Source: Bacillota bacterium (GTDB lineage Bacteria; Bacillota_I; Bacilli_A; RFN20; CAG-826). Taken from it: 40,809 bases of DNA. Positions 1-8,058 of the stretch are shown here, piece by piece. The stretch spans positions 1 through 40,809 of the forward strand of contig JAUNOH010000011.1 of the NCBI GenBank assembly GCA_030537155.1. The letters run 5' to 3'. The notes beneath the pieces are model-generated. The model had not been told where the DNA came from, did not search any database, and worked only from the letters and a program-made list of their open reading frames with translations. Made by a program: the position numbers and the translations under genes. The first letter of the stretch is position 1, and each line of letters opens with the position of its first letter.

Positions 1-42
1 GATGCATGCCCCCAAGAAGCATCAGATAGTGTCTACAAATCG

Positions 43-72
43 TTGACTACTGCACTACATGAGTCTTATAAT
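43..72 (+). promoter_or_regulatory. Promoter of the first lipoprotein gene
   Basis: A TTGACT box at 43-48 and a perfect TATAAT at 67-72 are separated by 18 bp, a good vegetative sigma-factor promoter. It reads toward the lipoprotein gene that starts at 107, leaving a leader of roughly 28 nt that carries a G-rich ribosome binding site (93-100). Confidence 0.7.
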
Positions 73-106
73 TAGGTATTAAGACCACGAAAGGGGGGGG
101 TTAACA

Positions 107-1015
107 ATGAAACCCAAACACACAATTGGCCTTTTGCTCGTATTCGCCTCCGGCGTCCTTTTGGCTTCCTGCGGGGGCAGCGAAATGGCCACATTAGGTG
201 ACCAGATCACCAAGGAAGAGGCCGTCGCCAGGGCGGAGAGCTTCGATTATGACGTCGCCACCTACCACGCCACCCAAAGCGCCGACATCCAAATCACCGG
301 CACCGCCGATAGCACCAGCGTGAGCATCGGCATGAAGCTGGAAGGCGAATCCTGCTTCGACTTCTCCGATTCAAGTGACTACTACTTCGGCTATTATGCC
401 AAGAGCACCATGGACATAAACATGGCCCTCACATATGACGGTGAAAGCCTGAGCTCCGGATTCAGCGCCACCGCCGCCGAAGGGCTCCAGTTGGATAAAG
501 GCGATAACGGGACATATACCGTCAGCGACTACACCTATAGCGCCATGACGATCGACGGGGAGACCAGCGTAAACGCCTATCCCCAAGCCTACTCTCTCGC
601 CCTCTCCAGCGAGGCGGAGATCGCCGTAGCCGAGGCCAGCTTCTTCTACGCGGCCGGGGCTTCATTTGAAGGCTTCGACCTCGTTGAGACCGCCCTGGAG
701 GATTCATCCACCGAATATTATCTGAATTCCGACGGCATCCTAAGCATCAAGGGAAAGGTCAGCGACGAATCGGCGCTCTCGCCGAGCGGCGTCCCCGATA
801 TCGCCATCTCATATGAGTTCGTCGTCCAATATGATGAGCATGGGTTATTGACCTATTACGAAGCCAGCAGCTACACCACCAGCACCGCCTCCTATAGCGT
901 CTCCGGATCCATCAAGATGGTCGGGAAGATCGGTGGCAGCGTCGAGCACAAGAAGTTCGCCGACATCGTCAAGGAGAGCCAGCCCGAGGACACCTCCTCC
1001 TCTTTAACGGCTTAA
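107..1015 (+). CDS. Lipoprotein of unknown function
   Basis: A 302-residue protein beginning with a lipoprotein signal peptide: MKPKH, a hydrophobic stretch and the lipobox LASC with Cys at about residue 22, so it should be lipidated and anchored outside the cytoplasmic membrane. The rest is rich in Ser, Thr, Asp and Tyr and reads like a beta-rich surface domain; I recognise no catalytic motif or family. The start is backed by a strong G-rich ribosome binding site (AAAGGGGGGGG) and by the promoter at 43-72. It appears to be a single-gene transcript ending at the hairpin at 1035-1062. The closest structural idea is a LolA/LppX-like or other beta-sheet lipoprotein fold, but that is a guess only. 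Confidence 0.8.
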   Translation: MKPKHTIGLLLVFASGVLLASCGGSEMATLGDQITKEEAVARAESFDYDVATYHATQSADIQITGTADSTSVSIGMKLEGESCFDFSDSSDYYFGYYAKSTMDINMALTYDGESLSSGFSATAAEGLQLDKGDNGTYTVSDYTYSAMTIDGETSVNAYPQAYSLALSSEAEIAVAEASFFYAAGASFEGFDLVETALEDSSTEYYLNSDGILSIKGKVSDESALSPSGVPDIAISYEFVVQYDEHGLLTYYEASSYTTSTASYSVSGSIKMVGKIGGSVEHKKFADIVKESQPEDTSSSLTA

Positions 1016-1034
1016 TCCGAAAGCACCAAAATTA

Positions 1035-1062
1035 GGTCATGGGCAAAACCATGGCCTTTTTT
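1035..1062 (+). terminator. Rho-independent terminator after the first lipoprotein gene
   Basis: GGTCATGG and CCATGGCC form an 8-bp stem (one G-T pair) with a short loop, directly followed by six T on the plus strand. It lies 20 nt past the lipoprotein stop codon. Confidence 0.75.
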
Positions 1063-1098
1063 AATAAAAAAACACCCCGCATCCCAATGGATACGGGG
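1062..1098 (-). terminator. Rho-independent terminator after the S41 peptidase gene
   Basis: Read on the minus strand, CCCCGTATCC and GGGATGCGGGG pair around a tiny loop and are followed by a T-rich run (GTTTTTTTATT). It lies just past the stop of the S41 peptidase gene and abuts the plus-strand terminator, so the two transcripts converge on separate hairpins. Confidence 0.75.
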
Positions 1099-1109
1099 CA
1101 ATCTTTTTC

Positions 1110-3016
1110 TCAGGCCGTGATGGCCGCGCGGAGTTTGTCGATGTCGTAGTAATCGGATTCCGGAATCTCGATGTCGGGGGTGACGCCGGTATCGATGCTC
1201 GGTTCATCGAGGGAGCCCCTGCCTAAGGAGATTGGGCCGGAGATGCGGATCGGGTAGCCATCGCCCAACATAATGGGGTAGACAGCGTATCCACCGCCAC
1301 CGCTGGTGGCGCCGATCGTCTTGAGGCCGTTGGCCTTAGCGTAATGGGGGAAGGCGTTGGCGCAGGAGAAGGAGAAGGCCGAGGTCAGGACGTATTGGTT
1401 ATAGTCGTTGGCCGGGGATTCGCCCTCGGTTATGACGCCATCCGCGTTGCAGTCGGTCCGATATGTGGCGGAGAAGGAGGTCTTGGAGGCGTTCTCATAG
1501 ACGTTGATGGCTGGGTTATCGACCATAAAGCCCAAGCCAGCCACCAGAGCCACGGAATCGCCGCCCGGGTTGCAGGTCACGTCGACGATGACGTTTTTGA
1601 CCCCGCCGGTTTCCTCTATCTTTCGATAGCAGGTGTAAAAGAGGGAGAAGACGTCGTCGCTGACGTGGGATTCATAGAATTCATCGCCTAGATTGGCATC
1701 GTATAGCCCAGCCACGAAGGAGTCAAAGCGGATGATGGCCGTGTCCCCGGAAATCTCCAGATAATGGTCTCCGAGGGAGTAGGTGGAGCCGAGGTTTAAC
1801 GCCACCCTCCTGGCCTCGTTTATGCGGCTGTAGTCGGCGTTTAGTTTGAGCATCCTCGCAGTCGGCGGGGTCTTGGAGGTATTGACGCTATGCTCGCCCT
1901 CGTTATAGAAGGATCCGATGCCGGTGTTGCCGGCATATAGGGCGCTATGGCCATCGCCCATCAGGGTGTTGACCACATAGTCATAGGAGGTTAAAACCGT
2001 CTCCACGTCGGTGCTGTATAAACCTTCATAAACCGATGGATATTCCGTTTGGAGGAAGGAGCCATAGCCATCGGCGAACCTCTCCTCCTCGATGAAGCCA
2101 TACGACATATCGAGGGTGAATAGGAATGAGTTGGCATCCAATTCGGCCACCGTCTGCGATTTGGTGGTCGAATCAATCATGGTCGAGGTCTCGTAATAGC
2201 TCTTGCCAAAGGCACTCCTTCCATCCCAATCTCCGCCCCTTAGCTTGGTGCAGTCATCAGTATAGTAGAAGTTGGTTCCGTTCCAGGTGATGGAGGACCA
2301 AAGGCCATAGAGGAAGAAGGCGCTGACCACGCTGGTGGGGAGGTAGGCGTCGTCCTCGTACAGGTAGTAAGGCAGAGAATAATCGCCGAGGGAGTAGGTA
2401 ACCAAATCGGGGTGGCTGATGCTCACATCATAGATGGCGGTATGTTGGTTCCCGCCTTTGGAGGAGTCACCGATATCGAGGGGATACACCAATCCGGGGC
2501 CGCCTAGGGCCGAGAGGTTGGTGAAGGAGCAATCACCGTCCGTGGAGATGGAGAAAGTCCCGATGCTCCCGGAAAACTCATAGGTCAATCCGGCGGAGGA
2601 TAAAGTCAGCTCATACTCCTGGGTGACCATCAAATCGAGGAAGCTATTGATGGAGACGAAGGCCCTGATGTCCCCGTAGTTGGAATCGGTGAGATAGGAT
2701 AAGCGGCCTTTTAGGCTGGGGAGGTAATCATCCTCAGCCGAGTCATAGACGGCCGTATATACCGGGGCGTTTTTGAAAACGACGTTCCCTCTGGCCTGGC
2801 TGGATGAGGAATATTCCGAGGAGGAGACCAATTCCGAGGAAGAGGAGGAGATTGCCTCCGAGGAAGAAATCGGTTCCGCGGAAGATTGAGCCTCGCTTGA
2901 GGAAGAGGGGTTGGGGATGAGGCTGAATCGGAGCCCCCGGAACTCGATGTTCCCCCTCCCGTGGAGCATGAGGCAAATACAAACGGGATCAGCAATACCA
3001 GCAACTTTTTCTTCAT
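1110..3016 (-). CDS. S41-family peptidase lipoprotein with an apparent N-terminal frameshift
   Basis: The gene seems to start at 3016 with MKKKLLVLLIPFVFASC, a lipoprotein signal peptide with lipobox FASC, behind a ribosome binding site AAAGGGGA. After about 36 residues the sensible reading moves by one base into the frame that runs to 1110. The switch falls near 2905-2916, in C-rich runs (CCCCAACCCC on the coding strand). A long Ser/Glu linker follows, then a roughly 550-residue exported domain. The C-terminal part has S41 (tail-specific protease/tricorn-like) hallmarks: VIVDVTCNPGGDSVAL, then a Ser in FSFSCANAF that fits the nucleophile, then a Gly-rich TSGGGGYAV. The shift could be a sequencing error, a true mutation, slippage or phase variation. 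A -10 box TATAAT lies at 3047-3052. It likely cleaves extracellular or envelope proteins. Confidence 0.8.
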
Positions 3017-3111
3017 GGGATGGATTCCCCTTTCAAATACCAAAATATTATAGTCCTAATCGCAACTTTATAAACGAATAGGAACTATTTTCGATAAATA
3101 TTTTGGGGGAA

Positions 3112-3990
3112 TCACTTCTTCTTTCTGGGAAGCAAAAGCAGGCGGTGGGTGGTTTCGATATATTCCCGGTAGGCGGGGCGCTTGCCCAGTTGGTGTTTTT
3201 CCGCCATCGGGATGGAGATGACGTTGAAGAGGAACAGCATGACGATGATCCCGCCGAATAAATACCAATGGCCGAGGTCGGAGGGGAAAAGGATGAAGTA
3301 TGCGCCCACCCAAATAAGGATCTCGCCCAGGTAGTTTGGATGGCGGGAATATTTCCATAAACCACCGCTCATCACCGCGCCCTTTTCGCCTTTTTTGAGG
3401 AAATCGTGCATCTGGTGGTCGGCGAAGAATTCCAAGGCGACGCCCAAAAGGATGAGGCAGCAGCCAATGAGTGAGAAGGCATTTAAATCGCTATATTGGA
3501 AGGCGAACACCAAGGGAATGAACCCTGAGAAAACCATCAAAGTAGGAACCATCATGATCCCGAAGAAATTGATGATCTGCCACATGAATGGGCCGTTATT
3601 CTCCTCAAACATCCGATAACGCCAATCGATCCAATGACGTCCCCCAAAGGTGATGATCCAGTTGACGGTAAGACGCCAGCTCCAAAGGGAGAAAACCCCA
3701 TAGGCGATATAGTGGTAGACGTTTAAATCGGGGATGACGAATAGCAGATACGTCGCCATGACGAAAGGCGTCAGGCTCCAATAGGCGTCGTATAGACTCG
3801 AGTTGTGGACTGGGAGGGAAAGCAAGTAGATAGCCACGGTCGCCACCACATCAAAAACAAAGAGACGAAGCAATATATTCTCAATATAAAAGGAGCCAGC
3901 ATAGCCAACCCCATAGGCGACCAGATATAAGAACAGGAAAAGGAGGAGGTCCAACGCCTTGGCTTTAATGGTGTTACTTGCCCCACTCAT
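3112..3990 (-). CDS. DUF1295 / steroid 5-alpha-reductase-like membrane protein
   Basis: A 292-residue polytopic membrane protein with about seven hydrophobic segments. Near the C-terminus it carries GLWKYSRHPNYLGEI followed by a hydrophobic helix, the signature of the DUF1295/isoprenylcysteine methyltransferase-steroid reductase superfamily. In that superfamily the RHPNYxGE block lies in the cofactor-binding region. The substrate is unknown; members are presumed to act on lipids or isoprenoids in the membrane. On the minus strand TATGAT is followed by GGGAA and the ATG, so the leader is very short. It diverges from the padR operon, and the spacer of about 130 bp holds both promoters. Confidence 0.82.
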   Translation of the reverse strand: MSGASNTIKAKALDLLLFLFLYLVAYGVGYAGSFYIENILLRLFVFDVVATVAIYLLSLPVHNSSLYDAYWSLTPFVMATYLLFVIPDLNVYHYIAYGVFSLWSWRLTVNWIITFGGRHWIDWRYRMFEENNGPFMWQIINFFGIMMVPTLMVFSGFIPLVFAFQYSDLNAFSLIGCCLILLGVALEFFADHQMHDFLKKGEKGAVMSGGLWKYSRHPNYLGEILIWVGAYFILFPSDLGHWYLFGGIIVMLFLFNVISIPMAEKHQLGKRPAYREYIETTHRLLLLPRKKK

Positions 3991-4081
3991 TTCCCGTTAA
4001 TCATAGCAAAGCGTCTATGGATGCAGGAGAAAAAGCGTCAAATGTCATCAAAACGGCCAATTGTTAAAAGGGCGACTTGAA

Positions 4082-4110
4082 AGGTATATACTGTGTGTTA
4101 CGATATACCT
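4082..4110 (+). promoter_or_regulatory. Inverted repeat upstream of padR, candidate PadR operator
   Basis: AGGTATAT at 4082-4089 and ATATACCT at 4103-4110 form a perfect 8-bp inverted repeat with a 13-nt spacer. It ends 13 nt before the chosen padR start, and its left arm overlaps a TATACT -10-like hexamer. PadR-family proteins bind dyads in their own promoters, so autoregulation is the natural reading. This is inferred from position and symmetry. Confidence 0.55.
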
Positions 4111-4123
4111 CGGAAAGCACAAT

Positions 4124-4456
4124 ATGGAACTCGAAGATTGGAAGACCCAGATCAAACGCGGCACCCTTGAATATGCCATATTGCTTTTGATAAGCAAGGG
4201 GGATTCCTACGGCTATCAAATCATAGCGACCTTAGAAAAATATCCCAGCCTATTCGCCAAAGAAAACACGGTATATCCCCTACTCCGTAGATTGCTGAAG
4301 GAAGGCTACATCGATTCTTTCTGGCGCGAGGGGAACGAGGGTCTGCCCCCGAGGAAATATTACGCGATCACCCAAAAGGGAAAAGAGGCCATCGCCTATA
4401 TGTCCAAGGAATGGGATAACCTGCTTAATGATTTAGGAAACATCAAAGGAGAATAA
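4124..4456 (+). CDS. PadR-family transcriptional regulator
   Basis: A 110-residue winged-helix protein. GTLEYAILLLI, GDSYGYQI, NTVYPLLRRLLKEGYI and PPRKYYAIT are the diagnostic PadR N-terminal blocks, including the wing. I chose ATG 4124 rather than the upstream ATG at 4061 because the PadR fold begins there and GGAAAG precedes it; the longer reading would run through the inverted repeat at 4082-4110. The downstream HAAS/DUF1700 gene starts 4 nt after this stop, a common Firmicute pairing in which PadR controls a small membrane-protein operon. It probably represses its own operon in response to an unknown cell-envelope or small-molecule cue. Confidence 0.9.
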   Translation: MELEDWKTQIKRGTLEYAILLLISKGDSYGYQIIATLEKYPSLFAKENTVYPLLRRLLKEGYIDSFWREGNEGLPPRKYYAITQKGKEAIAYMSKEWDNLLNDLGNIKGE

Positions 4457-4460
4457 GGAA

Positions 4461-5024
4461 ATGGACGAATCACTGAACGCCTATTTGGCCAAGCTTGAGA
4501 AATACCTCAAGCCCTTATCCGTCTCGGAAAGAAACGACATCATCATGGAGATCAAAAGCGAGATGATGGAACTCTCGTCCAACGGGATTTCCCCCGGGGA
4601 GACCATCGAAAGACTCGGGGATCCGAAGCAACTCGCAAAAGGATACCTGGGTGAGGCGATTTTGAATTGCAAAACCTTTGGTTTAAAAAGATTCGGGCTG
4701 TGCTTTGCCTTTTACGGATTAAGCGGGATCGGCTGGGCGATTCTATTTCCCGTGATGATCGTCATATCAATTTCCTTCATGCTGAGCGGGGTCATCTCCC
4801 CCGTGGCCGGCCTCGCCAAATTCATCGGGCATTTAGCCGGGTATGATATGCCCTTCATCAGCTTTCAGATCGCCTCATATACTCTTGATCCCATCGCATC
4901 TTTGCCGGTATCGATACTCTTCGGAGTCATCTTCTTCCTGATCGGCTTCCTAATCCTAAAAGCCACCACCTGGCTCATTAAGGCGCTGAATAGAAGCGGA
5001 AAGCGATTGAAAAACGCCGATTAA
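4461..5024 (+). CDS. HAAS/DUF1700-domain membrane protein, PadR partner
   Basis: A 187-residue protein. Residues 1-65 match the HAAS (DUF1700) cytoplasmic helical domain: a helix with YLAKLEKYLKPLSVSERNDI, then EIKSEM, then ERLGDPKQLAKGYL. Two or three transmembrane segments follow, at about 75-115 and 150-175. Such proteins are nearly always encoded behind padR and are thought to sense or transmit signals at the membrane. The ribosome binding site AAAGGAG overlaps the end of padR, so the two genes are one translation-coupled operon. The signal is unknown. Confidence 0.85.
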   Translation: MDESLNAYLAKLEKYLKPLSVSERNDIIMEIKSEMMELSSNGISPGETIERLGDPKQLAKGYLGEAILNCKTFGLKRFGLCFAFYGLSGIGWAILFPVMIVISISFMLSGVISPVAGLAKFIGHLAGYDMPFISFQIASYTLDPIASLPVSILFGVIFFLIGFLILKATTWLIKALNRSGKRLKNAD

Positions 5025-5113
5025 GGCTTAAGCCTTTCCATCAACTTAATTCCCGATTTCTAAACTCGCTTGGTTTATCTTTATAAAGGAAGGTTTGAGA
5101 TGCGAAGATCCGC

Positions 5114-5647
5114 TCATATCACGGAATGGAATAGACGCTCATAATTTTCTATGCCATACGGAAAACCCTGGTCCGCCGATTGCTTATACCAATAGGAGGC
5201 CGTGTAGCGATCCGCCTCTACCCCAATGCCGTTCTCATAGCAAAAACCGAGGCTATTTTGGGCCCAGGAATCGCCTCTCTCGGCGGCTTTTTTATACCAG
5301 TTGAAAGCCTTGACCTCATCTTTTCTGACCAGCTCGCCGGAGCAGTAGCAATCGCCGAGGGCAATCTCCGCCCCGGCATAGCCCTGCTCGGCCGCCTTTT
5401 TATACCACTTGATGGCCAGACGGCGCTGCTTCTTCTCCCAGCTATATTGGTAATGGCTACCCCAAAGGTATTGGGCTTCGGCATAGCCTTGTAAAGCCGC
5501 CAGTCTTACCCACTTGTGTTCCTCCTCCTCGCTCCGCTCTACTCCCTTCCCCCATCTATAGCGGTCCGCAAGCTCAAGCCGGGCTTTGGGATCCCTAGCT
5601 TCCGCGAGTTTCCTCAATTCGGCAAGGTCTAATTTCTTGTAATTCAT
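5114..5647 (-). CDS. Sel1-repeat (tetratricopeptide-like) protein
   Basis: A 177-residue protein made of tandem Sel1-like repeats, with recurring blocks such as AIKWYKKAAEQGYAGAEIAL and AFNWYKKAAERGDSWAQNSL. I count about four repeats, occupying nearly the whole chain; the last ends in SADQGFPYGIENY. There is no signal peptide, so it is probably cytoplasmic. Sel1 repeats form alpha-alpha superhelices that scaffold protein contacts. I chose ATG 5647 (MNYKKLDL) over the ATG six codons upstream because GGGGGA lies about 10 nt before it. It is a single gene with no clear functional partner nearby. Confidence 0.82.
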   Translation of the reverse strand: MNYKKLDLAELRKLAEARDPKARLELADRYRWGKGVERSEEEEHKWVRLAALQGYAEAQYLWGSHYQYSWEKKQRRLAIKWYKKAAEQGYAGAEIALGDCYCSGELVRKDEVKAFNWYKKAAERGDSWAQNSLGFCYENGIGVEADRYTASYWYKQSADQGFPYGIENYERLFHSVI

Positions 5648-5665
5648 ATCGGCTCGTCCCCCCAT

Positions 5666-5988
5666 CGTTTTCAGAGTTTAATCGGCGAATTCGGCGAGAT
5701 GCCATCGTCCGTATCGGCCAAACTCATTTTGGACTTTAAATAATATAACTTGCCTTATTTATCAAAAGTATGGCCCTGCGTTTTCGGGGAACGAAAATAG
5801 GCATGCGCCTCGACGGAAAACACTATGTGTCTTTCTTCAAAAGAAAAGTTCTGATTGCGATTTACCAGAACTCATTTGCTTAGATGTGGTTGTTAAACAA
5901 AAATGATACAAACACCCTAAAAATCCAGGGGTTGTTACACAATAATGATACACCTAGGAACCTTTTGCCTCTTCCGTTTGCAAAAGCC
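5666..5988. other. Gene-free stretch between the Sel1 gene and the first AAA ATPase gene
   Basis: No convincing ORF lies here. The right part holds the imperfect direct repeat at 5888-5952. An AT-rich patch near 5740-5760 probably contains the minus-strand promoter of the Sel1 gene, but I cannot pick the hexamers with confidence. A small self-complementary element (CTTTCTT/AGAAAAG) lies near 5831-5848. Confidence 0.5.
5888..5952. repeat. Two copies of an imperfect 23-bp direct repeat, 42 bp apart
   Basis: GGTTGTTAAACAAAAATGAT plus ACA at 5888-5910 recurs as GGTTGTTACACAATAATGAT plus ACA at 5930-5952, with two mismatches in 23. The copies are offset by 42 bp. They lie just past the 3' end of the AAA ATPase gene. 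Closely spaced direct repeats with TGATACA could be a relic of a mobile-element terminus or a protein-binding array; nothing else of an element is visible. Confidence 0.6.
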
Positions 5989-7227
5989 TTAAATGGAAGA
6001 GACGGGAAGAACAAAGATATCTTCTGAAAGAGGATAAACCTTCTCGCTACTAGAAATGATGCAACTTTTGCCGATCTTATAGGAGGAAGAGGACAGTTGC
6101 TTGAAACTAGATACATCTTTTAGAGAAAATGAGGCACCGCTTTTGCATTCGATGAGGGAAAGCTCTCCGTTTTCCAAAATCACGAGATCGATCTCGTTTT
6201 GATTGGAGTCCCGATAATAGAAAAGATTGGGGTTAATCCCATTATTCCTGTAAGACTTCCTGATCTCGTTGACCATATACGTCTCGACGAAAGCCCCCGA
6301 AAAATGCGATGCCTTAAGAACCTCTTTATCGCTAAGCCTAGCTAGATAACACGCCAGTCCCGTATCGGAAAAATATATCTTGGGCCGTTTGACGACTCGC
6401 TTAATGATCGAGGTGTCGTTATATGGTTCCAGCAAATATATGATTTCACCGGCCGACAGGATGGACACCCAAGACTGGATGGTATCGCTTTTTGCACCGA
6501 TGGCTTTGGCGATTTTGTCATAGATCAATTCGCACCCGGTCAGGGAGGCGATTATTTCCAGGAACCTTTGGAATTTTAGCTGGTCTTTTATATTTATTAG
6601 CTGCGTAACGTCCCTCTGGAGGTATGAATTCACATAGTCGGAATAAAACGATTCCCGAGATAGGCCCGTGCCATCATATAGGCCTGGGTAGAGACCGTTG
6701 ACGATAAATTCGAAAAGCTCATCGTAGGAAAGGCCATGGCTTCTTGCCCTTTCGGAGGCATAATCTGGATCTACTTTGAACTTCTTTTCCTCGATCCCCC
6801 TGACTTCCGAGACGCTTAACGGCGACATCCTGACGATTCCGACTCTTCCCGCCATCGATTGGCTGACGCCTTTCATCAATTCGTATGTCTGAGACCCGGT
6901 AAGGACGAACATCCCGTTATTCTCGCCTTTTTCGAGTTTTGCTTTGTTGACCACGCTTTCGACGACTTCTAATAGCATCGGCGCATACTGCACTTCATCT
7001 ATGATGAGCGGTAACTTATGGGCAGCGATGAACGCCCAAGGATCTGTAATGGCCGCCATCCTATCCCTGGTGTCGTCTAAGGAAACATAGTCGAACCCCA
7101 GTTCCTCTTTCAACTCATAGCAAATGGTGGATTTCCCGACTTGCCTAGCTCCGGTAACAAGCGTGATGGGCCGATGTTTTATCGATTCCACCAATACTTT
7201 TTTAATTGTTCGTTGAATGCGCATCAT
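5989..7227 (-). CDS. AAA+ ATPase of the AAA_14/DUF4143 family
   Basis: A 412-residue protein. The N-terminal AAA domain has the Walker A motif GARQVGKST at about residues 26-34, Walker B LPLIIDEVQYAP at about 72-83, and sensor-like VLTGSQTYELM at about 110. The C-terminal half is the DUF4143 region, with IYFSDTGLACYLARL, FVETYMVNEIRKSY and a nuclease-like FYYRDSNQNEIDLVI..LIECKSG tail similar to PD-(D/E)XK folds. These genes are very common and highly mobile in gut bacteria, with no settled function; defence, DNA-processing or selfish roles have been considered. A paralogue from the same broad family lies at 24327-25637. The start ATG lacks a clear ribosome binding site. A TATAAT lies about 23 nt upstream on the minus strand. 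Confidence 0.87.
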   Translation of the reverse strand: MMRIQRTIKKVLVESIKHRPITLVTGARQVGKSTICYELKEELGFDYVSLDDTRDRMAAITDPWAFIAAHKLPLIIDEVQYAPMLLEVVESVVNKAKLEKGENNGMFVLTGSQTYELMKGVSQSMAGRVGIVRMSPLSVSEVRGIEEKKFKVDPDYASERARSHGLSYDELFEFIVNGLYPGLYDGTGLSRESFYSDYVNSYLQRDVTQLINIKDQLKFQRFLEIIASLTGCELIYDKIAKAIGAKSDTIQSWVSILSAGEIIYLLEPYNDTSIIKRVVKRPKIYFSDTGLACYLARLSDKEVLKASHFSGAFVETYMVNEIRKSYRNNGINPNLFYYRDSNQNEIDLVILENGELSLIECKSGASFSLKDVSSFKQLSSSSYKIGKSCIISSSEKVYPLSEDIFVLPVSSI

Positions 7228-7410
7228 ATGATGTTCTGTCTTTCGCCGACATTATAAATTAGTATTTTTTCTACTTCTACTGGAAATTTTACTATTTTCT
7301 CAAGATGCATCTAGCCTGCTTTGTATTTAGAAACATTAGCCGAAAATAACGGGTTCGGCCTCTTCCGTCTCATAACTGACGCGGAGATGTCACTTATAAA
7401 CGTTTGTGGG

Positions 7411-7632
7411 TTATTCGAAGACTTCCCAGTATCCGCCTTTATCTGGGCCGGGATGCTCGATCCTGCCTTTGCCTTGCAAAACCTTTAGGTGATGTTTGAC
7501 GCTCCCTTCCCCAATATCCAGGAGGGTCATGAGGTCGTTTGGGGAAAGACGCCCTTTGCTTTTAAGCAGATCCAAAATCACTTCCTCATGTTTTTTGGAT
7601 GTTTTTCTGGATGGTCCAGATAATTCCAGCAC
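7411..7632 (-). pseudogene. Winged-helix C-terminal remnant, probably of an AlbA_2/divergent AAA-4 regulator
   Basis: The 73 readable residues form a compact winged helix: KHEEVILDLLKSKGRLSPND, then LLDIGEGSVKHHLKVLQGKG and the ending GPDKGGYWEVF. This is how many AlbA_2/divergent AAA-4 putative DNA-binding regulators end. The only possible start is a GTG at 7632 with no ribosome binding site, and an in-frame TGA lies a few codons upstream. I therefore read it as the tail of a gene whose N-terminal several hundred residues have been lost. It could instead be a small free-standing regulator. The upstream DNA holds the phased repeats and no intact gene. Confidence 0.55.
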
Positions 7633-8058
7633 ATCGAATCATGTTGGGGATAAAGTTGGGAATAGGTTTCGTACCATTGTGTAACAAGGGTTGTTCGGCT
7701 CCCTTTGGAGACCCCATTTTCATAGACAAAAGCCACTAAGGCAAAGGGACTTTGACCAAAAACGGCGATTCGTGACGAAGCTAAATCGAGTCGAACTATC
7801 AAAAAATGCCCCAAAATAAGAAAAAATGCCTTGATATTCTGTATCAAAGCAAATTGTCAATGTTGCCATGGTTTACCAATTTTAATACATCGCAAGCAGA
7901 GGGTCTCGATTTGCAAGCAGTCCCCTCATATTTGCAAGCAGCATATACAGTTTTGCAAGCAACCTCAAAAAAGAGGATCCCAGCCCTCGCGAACTAGGAT
8001 CCATTGATGCAATTGCCTTCAATAACAATCGGCGCATCTTGCCTATTTATCAACAAAC
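7633..8058. other. Gene-poor stretch with phased repeats and degenerate coding traces
   Basis: This 426-bp stretch has no gene I can support. An 89-residue minus-strand frame (7578-7847) and a 63-residue plus-strand frame (7806-7997) are open, but neither has a ribosome binding site or a recognisable family; the plus-strand frame is largely the repeat array read as heptads (LQA plus four residues). An 8-bp hairpin around TTGATA/TATCAA lies at 7828-7850. It looks like decayed accessory DNA. Confidence 0.5.
7892..7961 (+). repeat. Four GCAAGCA boxes at exact 21-bp spacing
   Basis: GCAAGCA starts at 7892, 7913, 7934 and 7955, exactly 21 bp (two helical turns) apart. The last three share a longer TTGCAAGCA core, and the intervening 11-12 bp differ. 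The constant phase puts all boxes on the same face of the DNA, as in iterons or operators for cooperatively bound proteins. Confidence 0.75.

Noticed and set aside
5666..5988. A complete insertion sequence
   Set aside because: There are only short direct repeats; no transposase, no inverted terminal repeat pair and no target duplication is visible.
7578..7847. An 89-residue gene on the minus strand
   Set aside because: It overlaps the winged-helix remnant in another frame, lacks a ribosome binding site and matches no family I recognise.
7892..7961. A CRISPR array
   Set aside because: The repeats are 7-9 bp with 11-12-bp spacers, far too short, and no cas gene is nearby.
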